Shown here in pieces: positions 43,501-55,700 of a DNA stretch of 64,000 nucleotides. Location of the stretch: positions 2,738,197 to 2,802,196 of the forward strand of contig PTFA01000082.1 of assembly GCA_003342895.1 (NCBI GenBank). Reading direction: 5' to 3'. The DNA comes from Casuarius casuarius (lineage: Eukaryota > Chordata > Aves > Casuariiformes > Casuariidae). Both the position numbers and the translations under genes were made by a program. The notes under the pieces were generated by a model. The model saw only the letters and a program-made list of their open reading frames with translations, searched no databases and was not told where the DNA came from. Position 1 is the first letter of the stretch; each line of letters begins with the position of its first letter.

Positions 43501-46154
43501 TAAGACCGAGCTCAGCTAACTTCAGGCACTTGAGGTTGCTTATAGAGACAGAAGGATTCATCACCAGAGGATGATTCATCCTTGCTAACATCTTGCTACC
43601 TCAGATGACTGAAATTTTTTGTAATGGATCTAGGCTGAGAGCTGAGGAAACCCTTTTTGCTACCATTCCCCTGCATGCTCTTCTCAATTAGATGCAGCAG
43701 CTCTGGAACATAAAGCTGTGCTCTTCTCCTCCGGATGTTTCCAAAGAACTAATACCAAGAGAGATATTTTCTAGACCTGACATTATTCTCTGAAAATAAA
43801 GATGGTTTACATTTACAGCACTGGTCCATATCATCTTGTAATGCTAAGTATGGACATCATTGTATCAACAGCACAGCTTGCTTTCCTGTTGCCTACCTTT
43901 CCTATAATGACCTGGGCATGGATCAAGCAGTGCCGTCAAGACTTGACAATAAATACATGGGCTTTTTTCCTTGTAAATATTTACTCACATTAAAATGAAA
44001 GTGTTTCATCTAATTTTGTAGCTGTGTTCTGGTCACTTTCTATGAAGACCTGAGCAAGACAGTTGACTAATACAATTGAGAACAGAAAGCTAAATCCAAA
44101 AGGAATTTCATTATTTGCACTAGAGGTGTGGGCACAACCATCCCACCAGGAAAACAAATAAAACTACATGACCTAATCTATCCATTTACAGCTATACAAA
44201 TGCTACAATAGCNTTTGAGCTTTTGTATTTCGAGTATTTTTAATTTAGGAAATGAGTACTAAAAAATAAAAGATTTTTCACTGAATAGCTACTAAGCCTG
44301 AAGAAATCACATTCCTGCAGCAGAAGGAAAGAACAATCTTGGGTGAGTAAATTGTTTGCTGCAAACATTTTATTTAGCTCTAGTCACAGGCTAAATATTT
44401 GCCCCCAATTCACTGGACAATCTCTGAGCACCTGGGGAAGCTTCTACTGTAGATATTAAGTAAGTATTAATCTATGTTTTGCCTCTAATTAAATGTCATC
44501 TAAATTATCTTATGTGCATTAAGGGCAAAGGATGATACAGTTTTGNCTTCAGACAATTAGACACCCTACTTCAATTATGCCTCAAGACAGGCTTTGATTC
44601 AGAAATCTCATGCTACTATTACTGTTTCTGTCTCCCTGTTCTGTCCCGGAGAAAGAGAATAATGTCAGCTCTAGAAATGTGATTCACAACATTAGGAGGG
44701 CAGAATTTTGGACATCTGTTTTATAAAGCAACTTATTATGCAAATATGCCCACAGCAGTGTGCATCTTTAAAGGGTTTATACATAAGCTCTGCTGGAAGC
44801 AAAATGTTAGAGTCTTTCTGTTACATTTTTTAAAACATTTAGTGAGAACACTTCCTTAAGTATCTCAGGGCTAATTACTTTTAATAATTAACATCATACA
44901 AATGAGACTAATTAACCTTGTATTCAACTATATCTACTTCTAATTACCTCAGTGTTTCATTTCTAAAAACCTTTTGGCTGACCGATTGTTCTATTTTAAT
45001 AAGGTTCCCAAATTTTTACTTTTCACAAAATACTTCCCCTTATCCCTTTGGACAGAATTACATTCCATTTTCTTCCAAGTTTTCTCTGTGAAATGACATT
45101 GATTTTTGTCTGTGAAGTCCCACTCTCCTTCCAATTTAAAATGTCCTACCTTTCAAAATCAAAGAAATACCAAAAAGTAGGTTAATGCACTGTCCTGTAA
45201 TTTCTACGCAGATGCAAGTGTGATCATATTTTATGGGCCTGATTGCACTTCAGATCTTTCCTGTTGTACACTTTCTTAGACCACGAACCATCACTGTCTT
45301 TCTGAAGAGAAGCAACAAAGAACCCTCCCATTCATACAGGTCCTATATGTTCACTCGTTACTATCTCAGCTGCCCTGACTTATGTTCAGTAGCTGAAGGG
45401 AATGTAACCATCAGTAACCAACTCACTTTCCTCAAGCAAGTATTACTTATTTAAAATTAAAGCATTTCAGGTAAAACAGGTTTTAGAACAACAGACTGTA
45501 TCTATCTTATCAGATGTCTATGCAACCGCACATTAAATCCTTCAGACCCCTAATATGGCAGTGACAATTTCTCCCTAAATCACAGTCATATTTTATTTCC
45601 ACCTGCTCTAAAGACCAACACTTTAAATCTTGCATAGCCTACAAATCATACTTCTACTTTTCTCCACCTAGGGAGCATGTAATTTTGTAATTGTCCATAA
45701 GCTCTAGATTTACTAGCACTCAGCTCTGGAAAAGCAAGTCTTGCAACTTTAAGCAGGAGGCCAGAAACATGCTATTGTGTAGTAACTGCTTTCCACATTG
45801 TTTGTGGGGAGATGGTTTATTTAGATCTCATGCGTTGCTTTACTGTTATTCTCTTCCAATTCCTCCCCTTCCCCTCATTAAGCTTAATGAATGCATCCAT
45901 CCAGGAAATTTTAACAACATAATATACAATAACTTCATATCATAAAGCAGGTCACTTTCCATGTTCATGAAATTACCATATATTAATGGCCTTAGATCAT
46001 TAGGTAGCAGCTTATGAACTGAGAGCTAACTCACACTGCCATCCTCCAACACCAGAAGTGCTGTGACTGCAGAGATCACCTTGTGAACTCTTATGTTGGC
46101 AATTCCAACTTAAATAAGAACCAGAAACAGTAAATTAATTGAGGCTTAACCTTA

Positions 46155-46190
46155 AGACCTCATAGACTCCTAGAATCCAGCATTTTCTGT
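46155..46190 (-). mobile_element. Possible CR1 tail remnant
   Basis: cctcatagactcctagaatcc resembles the 'tcatagactcatagaatcc' reverse complement of a CR1 tail repeat. Few bases are involved, so confidence is low. Confidence 0.2.
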
Positions 46191-46540
46191 TTTAAGTTAG
46201 AAGTGAGTTGAAAATCCTTATAGTTCATAAGACCTGAGTTCAGGGTTCTGTTTTGCTAAGACTCCAGACTTCTGAAACAAGCATTTAGGCTTTTTTTTTA
46301 CTTTCCCGGCACAATTTAAATGTTAAAAATTCTGCTGTGTCAGCAAAAAAGACTCCCTGTAACCCTAAGTGTTGGCAATAGGATAAGACTAGAATCATTC
46401 TTTTCTATATTAATGCATCATTTTCTTTTCAGTCTATAAGTATCATTTTGGATTTTTACCACCAATCTCATAACTGTGCATGGAAGTGTACAGCTCACAG
46501 ACTCATATTCACAGACAAACACAACAGGGGTTTTTGTGTC

Positions 46541-46739
46541 CTATGGCACAAAACACAACACCTGACATCTAAATTTGAGAAACCATTCTCTTAGCATAGT
46601 ATTATGATAACAGGAGACAACTCCATAATATCTGCCTAATGTCTGAAAAATAAAAAGGCTGACCCAAAATACAGAAAGGTCAGTGAGGCTTTCCATGGGT
46701 TGCTCAGGCCTTTTNCTAGGCCTCAACATCTCCCTCCAA
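46541..46739 (-). CDS. C6orf118: Probable last coding exon of the chain
   Basis: An acceptor (gttttcttttatcag) is followed by a frame that fits the phase left by exon 8. The split codon AA plus T gives Asn, then WREMLRP, one unknown residue because of an N, then KRPEQPMESLTDL. The frame stays open to a TAG at 46541-46543. The first 25 or so residues look protein-like; the remainder (SVFWVSLFIFQTLGRYYG onward) is hydrophobic and less convincing. The real C-terminus may be different, or further exons may exist. The nearest minus-strand AATAAA is about 940 bases downstream, near 45593-45598. This is the least certain exon of the chain. Confidence 0.4.
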
Positions 46740-49700
46740 CTGATAAAAGAAAACATTTACATTGCACATGCAAATATAAACCAACTGCCTGGATACAGTG
46801 ATTTCTTATAAGGATAAATTATGGGTCCAAAAGTGCTTGTGGCTGTTGGTAGGGCACAATACTCAAAAACTGCCTTAAACTCTAACAACAAACTGGACTT
46901 TTNCGCTATTTTATAGATCTACTTTTTCAATTCATATTGAGCTTTAGTTATGGCCGAAGGTTGCTCCATTTTTGCAAAACTGCATTGCAGGCCTGAAAAG
47001 CAAACCTGTGAGCAGCACTTAAAACTCACACCAGTCTGATACCATATATGCCATATATGTTAAAGGTTGAACCTATCTGAGTATGTGCATTTCATGGCAT
47101 TAACGGTGGATGACTAAGCAGAGATAGCCTCTCTTCCTCACTATTTCACCTTGGATGACTCCTCATCCAAGGCTTCTGAATATTAAAAACATAGCAGGAA
47201 TAAACAGAGTCTTAAGACAGAGCTAAATACTACAAGCACCACAGCAACAAATAAATTCATTATTTACTACTGATAGATGGCACTAATAACCACAGCCACA
47301 TGCTTTAACTTTAACTTCTTAAAGCAAGCTAACTGAATTGCTTGACATTGACTCCATAAACCCACAGAAAAAAAATAAAAGGGAAAAAGAAAAAACAGTT
47401 ATGTTAGACAAGCCTAGGAATCTCAAGCCAGTTCACAATATAAAAAAATCCACATCAAAGAAAAGTTACCAAAATTGGCCCTAGTGGGTGATGTCAGAAC
47501 AGACAAGGGGTAGAATTCCTCCAGGTGAAGTGTGAGAAAACATTGGCAGGACACTGTGAGGAAGCTTAAAAGATTTTCGTAAGTACCATAATGTGTCTGT
47601 TCTGTATTTAAACAAGTAACTGAAGCAATCAGAGATGTTAATCAAACACTAAGCATAATTCCCACTGTTAATTTTTCTTAGTTTAACACTCCGGGCCGTA
47701 CTGAAGTCAAATCTATAATCTCTGATTATGACTCCCAGCTGCTATTGTATGTACTGTGCAAGTAGCACTTGAATGCAGCTGCTATTAATAACTAATCTTT
47801 CTTACTTTGGTCTAGCAAGTTATTACAACAGGAGTTTCCATCACTCTAGCACTTTCTGTGTAAACACAATGACATAAGATATTTGAACATTACAGACTCA
47901 CTTTTGATTTTCCTGAGTGATATGCAGTTTGTCTAAAGTTCCTGTGATACTGTCTTCAACCTCCTGTAAAAAAGAAAGACATAAATTTTGAGAAGTACTG
48001 AAATATCCTCCGGTGGCTAAGAAAAAATCTGCAGTGATATTAATTGGCAATGTATCTGATCAGCATTTAAAATACTCCAATACTTTTTACTCCATTAACC
48101 TTGACATAAATTATAGTAAGTAGTTCCTGTGTGACAAGAGTTTTAATTTAGCACTACATCTGAAGTTACGCATGTCTTTGAGTCTGACATAATGCCTCAC
48201 TTCTTGCCAACTCTCACACCATGAGGAAAACCCTATAGACAGTAAAACCAAGTCTTAATGTATAAACATGGAAGGGTGTTTATAGCATTGCTTTTGTTAA
48301 ACTAATTACCTCTATACATGCTTTTTTTTATTTTTGTCTTTCAGCATACATGTCAATTCCTAGTTTTTAGAGTGAGCTGCTAGACAAAACTTTGGGTGCA
48401 GCCAGCTTTGTATTTCACATTTCACTAACATCTGAAATGAAGCCTGCTCTTTCAGCTACTAACATAGAGCATCAGGCTTCAGAATGTTCAGTGAAATATC
48501 ATCTGAACCAAAGATTGTTTTATTCAAGCTATTACTCACTTTTCTTCTGTTTTCAGGCATCTGTCAGTCCCTGTATTTTACAGAAGTCTTTCCAAGTTTT
48601 TCTTGCTGAGCTATTCCATGGATGTTGTAAGTTGGAGATACCTATCACAGGCTCTCTTACCTCATTCCAGTGCCTTCACTACAGTTGGAAAATGAGAGAT
48701 TTTGCAGCTTTGATTTACATATTCGGATCTAAGTACACTGATAGCTCTCCTCAGTAGTAAAAAATGAGGTGAATATATATCCGGTACCTTTCTACTTTCT
48801 AGCTGGCTCTTCTCAGCAGGCCTAATCTGGAACCTGCTGAAGCCAAAGAGAAGCTTTCCAATGATTTGGTATTAGACCTAGTGAAGGTAACTCATGTAGA
48901 AATTAGTTTGCACTATGCCTGAATCACACTGGGGTCAAAGGAAATAACTTACTTTTATTTGGCATTGAAGAAATGTGTTTGATGAGTCGATTTTCATAAT
49001 TTCAGTCTGAAAAGGCAGTATCATAGATCAGTTAAATTGTCATACAACATTTCAGCGAAAGCAAATGCATCAAACTGACTTATCTATTTAAAAAATGTAA
49101 TCTGTGTGGGAAAGTATACATTGTACTTATGTACTTATGCAGCATTATGAAATCATGTTTTTAAAAGAATATGGAAAAGCACTAGTTTAATTAGCTTGCT
49201 CTTCTTAAATGATAATATGCTTGCCCTTTCAAAGGAGAGATGATTTAAATGGTGAACTATTATTACCAATAGTAATAAAAACTCAGTGAGCCTACACAAA
49301 CATTCAGCCAAAATATCCTTGGAGGGCTAACTCTTCAATGGCCTGAAGGGGCCTCTCCACTTCCCCTCCTGGCTACTTACGGAGTATCAGAGGTTTCCCT
49401 CCCTTTCTGATGTGGCTGTACGCTGATTCAACAGCTATACAACATTGCCATCTGCTGACTATTCTTTTTCATTACAGTACAAAGCCCAGTCCAGCAAAAG
49501 CCCTACCCAGAAGAATTAGAAATTTGTATTTAAAGACTTTCTGAATTCTCGTATTAGTTTAAAAAAAGGAAGGAGAGGACCTTCTCAGAGTAGCTATTTT
49601 TTAGAGGACCAGAGTTCATATACACATTTCTCATGCTGCTGCAGGAGCATATACTTACACACTGTACTGAAGGTGCGTAGAGCCTAAGATCTCCTGCTTG

Positions 49701-52700
49701 CCAGCAAAGAATGGAAACCGTCATGACTAATTGCTCTTATTCATTGTTTTAATATCTTGATACTAAGTACATTTGTCTAAATTAATCAAGCGTTCACTCC
49801 TCCCCTCGCCCCCACTGATGCTTGGAGGCCTGCTGATTATTTTAGAAACAAGTGACAGACTTCTGTCTTGTGCTCTTAGCAGCACAAGGAGCTGTTTGAA
49901 AAAGCTAGCTGGCAAAACAGCAACTTTGAATATATCTTTCAATTTAAAGGCATCCAAGCATGACACAGGAACACAATGACAGTCTCTATGCCTGAACTGG
50001 TAAAGACAAAAACAAGGAGTTTGGGCAATTCTTGTGTTGTGTGTTTTTATAGTTTTTCTCAGCTTTCCTGTGACTTTTTGGCTGCTCTGTTTTACTCTCA
50101 GTTCAAATAATTAAACGGATTAGATGTCCTATCAGCAGCTATAATTCTGCTTCAGGGGACAGAAAGTTTGGAGGGATGTTTGACCTTCTAGATGCTTATC
50201 CAAAACCAAGCTCTACATAAACATTCTGCTGTTTGCCCACCATTAACAGTGACACATTATTCCCTGTTCATGCTGACTGTACTTTTTAGCTTCTATTTAG
50301 CTGTATGAAAATACCTCCGCACTTAACACAGCTGGAACTCTTATTACCATAACCAGTGACAGGGACAGGTTAAAAATGGCTTTATTGAGATCATGCACTG
50401 TTTCTAACTGCACAACTGCCAGTGGAAAAGGAATATTGGTTTTAATGACGAATGTGCCATTGCTGCAGAAATTTGCAAGTGTTTAACTTTTATCGTATAA
50501 GTGGTCCTCACACAGGCCACTCTCAGTATGCAATTTTTAGCACATAAAATAAATCTCTGCAAGTTCTGTACCTTGGATTGTGTAGTATTCAGTACAGACC
50601 TGTCTCCCACTGTTTGCTTTGTACAGCACCAATCACAATGAGAACTCAAGCAATAATGATGGTGCTAATTGTACTACAAAAAAAAAGAAGTAATAACACT
50701 ACTCTGTAACAAGGATGCATGTTAATATTTGTATTCTTTTTCTTTTATTAAAAATCAATTATTTGATCTCAACAATCCATCACAGACCTCTTGTTTTTAG
50801 TCTAGACTTAAAACCTATCCTTCGTTTATGTGGCGGAAATGTGTTCACAGGTATGGTCATTTATACCTCAAATGAAAGACTCGCAGTCACCTTCAGGTAT
50901 TTAAGCACCTAGAAATGGGATTCCAGAGCCTATCATCGGCACTGTGCTATCACTGTCCCTGTTGAAGTCATTAGGCATTTCAGCATTGATTTCAAGGGTG
51001 GATGAGTTAGCCAGTTCAGGATACTTGAAAATCCTATCCATTGGTGGACATTATTACCACCCTCCAGGCTGAGAAACACAACAGGTTAAAAATATGATGC
51101 TCTAGTTGTTTAATAATTATCTGGCTATAAAATTCCCAACTTGTGACACAAATGGTGAAATAACCCCTATGCCTGTAGACCACCACCTANCACAGTAAGG
51201 GTCAACCACCAAGCACCCTATTGCAGGGTTCGAGGCTGGACACTGTGGTGACTGGAGCCAGAGGAGCGCCAGAACTAGATGCATGATGTGTTCTCAGAGG
51301 AGGAAATAAAGACTGCTGAGTGCCAACCTCAGCTCTAAAGAGCTAGTACCTAGACATCAGCACTCCTCAAGAAACCTTGCTAGGAACTCTTTCAAATTAA
51401 TGATTTCTTGCCTCTACATCTCTGATAGTGTTTGCCATATCTGCCATCCCAGCACAAGCCATTCTTTCTTTCTTCTCAGTCTGCAGTATCATCATTTCCT
51501 CCCATGTGTTGAGAAATTTACGCCTCATTGATTCAAGCTCTTCGGCAACAGAGGGAGTTTTTCCTACTATCTCCTTTGTCTCATGGTCGCTGCAGGTTTC
51601 TGGAAGTATAAAAATACACACACAATTAAAGGGACAAAGCTGGCAGTGAAAGCTACCTGGTGTCTACGGCTGTGTCCGTAGTGCTTGCAATAGACTTACC
51701 AAGTACAAGCTTGAGTTAGCCAAGCCGAGCAGTACAGGCCAGGGACACCCACAACATTGCCCCCAGGCCACCTGATGCTCACACTCGCTGCACCTGCACT
51801 TCATTTCAGCCAGACCGATCTCTGGCCCACACCAGCTGTGCCACTCACCTTTCACAGTCATCCCAACCAGGGCCATTTAAGCACTTTATTCAAAAACATA
51901 GACAGGCTCTGGATACAATGGGAACCCAGCCAAGGAGGAAATCCATGCTGCATCCCCTACCAGCACAGAGAACTGGTAACAGCATGTAAGGGGCGGAATA
52001 AACATGCCATACTCCCTTAAGCGTCCTGAAAATGCACTTAAGTATTTTCTGGGCCAACTTCACTTTCACTCACATTAAAACAAGTCAATGATGTGAGCAN
52101 ATGAGCTTTAAACAAATAACATCTTAAGGTAAATGTGTAAGGGCCATGTCACATTGAATNCCTGCTCAAAAAAAACCATCAAAACCTTCCTCCAGTAATC
52201 CTAGCTCAAAGCTAAAATGTCCAGTAGGGAAAAAAAAAAATATGCCCACAAGACAGTAAGGTCTGTTGTTCCCCCAGCATGTCCCTGCACTAGCACCCCT
52301 TTGATCAGGCAGATGGTATAAACACTAAATGTAGTCTAGGGCAGAGCAGTGGGCTTGGGGAACTGTCTGAAATGCCATGGGGACAAATGGAGCAGGGTAT
52401 TTATCTCAGCAGCAGCAGGCGCTGGCTCTGTGCACACTGCTTACAGATCTGGCAGGGAGCAAGCCCTGGGCTAGGCACCATGGGGAGCTGCCTGCTCAGT
52501 GCCACCTCTGCAGGAGGAGCTGCCAGGGTGGCTCAGCCTCTCCTAGCTGGTCCACATCCAGCTTTCAAGACCCTACACAGCCAGCTCACCCTCCTGCCCA
52601 GCCAAAGTCTTGTTTGAGTCAAAATTCCTCTGGCTTTTTACAGCTTTTCAGTGAGCTCACTCACAGCCTGTTGGTGCTTGCTCCACTATGATGGGACTGT

Positions 52701-55700
52701 ATCGTTGGTCCTTGCCTCCACCCAGCCCCTCACCAGGCATCTGGGGAGCTGCAGGTACAAATGAATAGTGTCCCTTGCTCCCAGAGTCTGGGCTTGTCTA
52801 AATAAACTGCTTTGTCCCCTGGCAGCACTGCACCTCCAGGTCGCACTGTGCCCTCACATGTGGGTTCATTTCTTGGTGCTTGTCTGCAAAGGCGGGGGCT
52901 GTGGAGCGTGGGCCGGCCAGGAGAAGTGTCAGGGTGCAGGGCTCCCAGGCTCTGCCATTACCGAGCGCTCAGGGAGGGGAGAGCCAGGAGGGAGGGAAGG
53001 CAACAGCAAGAGGCAGCTGCCCGTGGTGCAGCCCCCCCCCGGCTGACCAGAGCAGTGAGCAGAGCAAGAAAATCCTGGTGGCTCAGGTGCCACTCTGGAC
53101 CTCGAGGGGGCCGTCAAAGCCGATGGTAGTTTGTTAGCTACTTTTGCAATATAACAACTTTGTGCAGTGTTGTCAGATTCAGGACTAGGCCACTGTGCTG
53201 GGTAATGAGGATGTTTTAATGAGTAAAGGCTGCCTGTTGTGATCCCAGAACACCTACATTTCCTGCTTCCCGAGCAGCCTGTCAAGCAGCCTGTCAATAG
53301 GCAGCCAGCCCCTCTCTGCCTCCCTCTGGTCTGCGGTGCAGTATCTACGTGCAGTCAATAGTTCAGTGAGGGATGACAGCTTTGATGAAAAGCGAGGCAG
53401 ACTGGAAGAAGAGAGTACGAGCCTGACTTGAGTTGTGTGCTGCCTTGCATGGTGAAAGTATCTGATCGTGCTTCCTGCCTCTCACCCTGTCCCAAGGGTC
53501 AGCTGCCATCAGGAGTTTGCAAAACTCCTTTCCTTTTGTGTAAGCCAGTGAAAATGATGATAGTGAGTGTGTCCCTTCTATGGGTCAGGATGGCTACTGG
53601 GCCTAATAGGAGTTTACAGAAATGCTACTTGGAGAGAATCAGGTAGTGCCTTTTTATTTAGAAAGGATCAGGAAAACATTTTATTTAACNCAAAAAAAAA
53701 TCAAATCTCCATTATTTTCCCTTGGGAAAACCACAAAGTTGTCATTTGAAGTTAACTTGGAGAAAATATTTTTGATTGCTTAGCACCCCACCTCGCAAAA
53801 CAAAAAAACAGATATTTTGCACAGCCTTGCTCTCTGAAGTGCCAGCACTTGTTAGCACATTTACACCTCCAATTTCATGGCTGGGGCTTCTAAATACAGC
53901 TGTAATACAAAAAGAAGAACACCAACATTTATATCTTTTTGACGTGGCTGGTTTTGATTCCTCAGTGTGTAATTGAGGAAGGTGGGGAGAGGAAATTTGA
54001 GGTTAACTGAACAAGTATTTTTTAAATTAGTACCTGGTAGGGAGGGGAGGAAGGAGAAACCTTTACTCATCGCTTAAATGTCTTTTAGCTCATTTTATGC
54101 AAAACCATTTCTCAGAAATGCCTTGGCCTAGAAACTTCTGATTGTTTTATTCATTAGTCCTGCAGGAGAGCTAGAGCCAATGACTGATTTTATGNGTTTT
54201 TTAGTGGTTGGCTGCAAAGCTTTGGAATTCAAAACTTATACCATGCTGTAGAAACAAACACAATCAGAGCAGCTGCATCCAGGCATACATTCATTGATGT
54301 GAAGACAGTTACACTAGGGAGGAATTGGGGTCAGTTTAATTTCTGAGGAAAAAAGAAAAAGCAGATGCTGGTTTGATTGTGCAGCACTGTTCCTACGGAA
54401 AGTGTTTATAAAAGAGAGCTAGATACCAGTAGTAAGAACCACATACGGTGAAGGTAATGACTCCACACAGCCTACAGTAGGACATTGGGCCACTGAGACA
54501 TTGCACATAAAGCAGGTTTAGATCTTGCTCTTTCATCAAAGCTGTGCTATCAGACCAGGCATTTCATATCACAACTTAAACACCTATTTCCTTATGTACT
54601 ACATTATAACTTGCAAACTGGTATGTTCTCATGCTCTGGAAGAAAACTATGGTTTGAATACAGCTTTTCAAAGAAGTCGTAAAATGCAGATGTACTATGC
54701 GGTCAGACCAGTCCTACTGTATTCTATCCTGATGGCATTTCTCAGATTTTAACCAGTTCATCAAACTCACTCAGCTTTTTTTTTTTTTTTTCCCCCTTTC
54801 ACAACTTTCTAGATTTATGTATATTACATTACTACGGATAATTCAAAGGTTCTGATCTAGATTCCACTGATCAAAGGCCTTATCAAAGGACACTGTCTTC
54901 TCAAGAAATACATAAGTAGACTGTAAACCTCATTGCTGTTAATAAACCAAGGAACCTAGCAAGTACCCAAGAAGGTCAGGAGTTTTGTATGGATAACTAG
55001 AGCATCCTTGACTGATACAGTGAATGCTGAAAAGAAGCTTAGGAAGGCCTATAAAATCATGTGATTCAGGACCTAACCTACCCATGATAAGCATGAAATC
55101 CAGTTATCACACTTCTGCCAGCTGAAGGGTTTTGCATACCATCCTCTGAGACATCTTTAAATCACCAGACATCTTTAACTCACCAGAGTGTTGTGACTCC
55201 AACAGTGACAGAATCAGTCACAGACTCACAGAGACAATTCAGCAGTTCTCTAGGTTCCTTAAGCATTAGAAAGTCTCCCATTCACATCCACAGGTTTTAG
55301 ATGAAATCAGGAATGAAAGAAATATGTTATGCGCCTGACTTCATTAGGTGCCAACACATTTTTAGCATACTAACAGAAAAAAAAACCTCATTGGATGAGA
55401 TAATTTTTGTTTTGTTTTTCTTTCAAACCATTTAGGACATCTTGGTACTCTAATTTGGACCATATTTCATTTTTATTTGAGTCAGAATTGTCATATCACT
55501 CACCTGTTTTAGTCTCAGGGGTCTGGCTCATCCATATCACCATTTCTAATTCATTCTGCAATCTAGAACAGAATAAAAGAGAACAACACTTTAGGGTGAT
55601 CACAGATGTGTTTTCAAGACCATACAATGAGTAAGGCATGGGCACAAATAAATGCAGATGACCCCACATTTCTTATTCATAGTGAAGATTATTACCGATG

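Larger units (their letters stand above)
17769..46540. other. Intergenic-like region with scattered old repeats
   Basis: No multi-exon gene could be traced. Contents are the CR1 and MIR remnants and simple repeats listed, small GC-rich patches (about 20380-20520, 24520-24620, 33680-33800, 34990-35130) and AT-rich stretches (22020-22350, 44350-44960). Open frames of up to 141 codons (42100-42525) have unremarkable composition and no splice or start context, so they are treated as chance. Confidence 0.6.

Noticed and set aside
48392..48757. 121-codon plus-strand frame inside the intron between exons 7 and 8
   Set aside because: Antisense to a supported gene, with no signature, and containing a strong pyrimidine stretch that explains its Phe/Ser/Leu content.
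51180..51345. tRNA-like box B (ggttcgaggct) and AATAAA suggesting a tRNA or LTR
   Set aside because: No matching box A, no cloverleaf, and no LTR ends could be placed.
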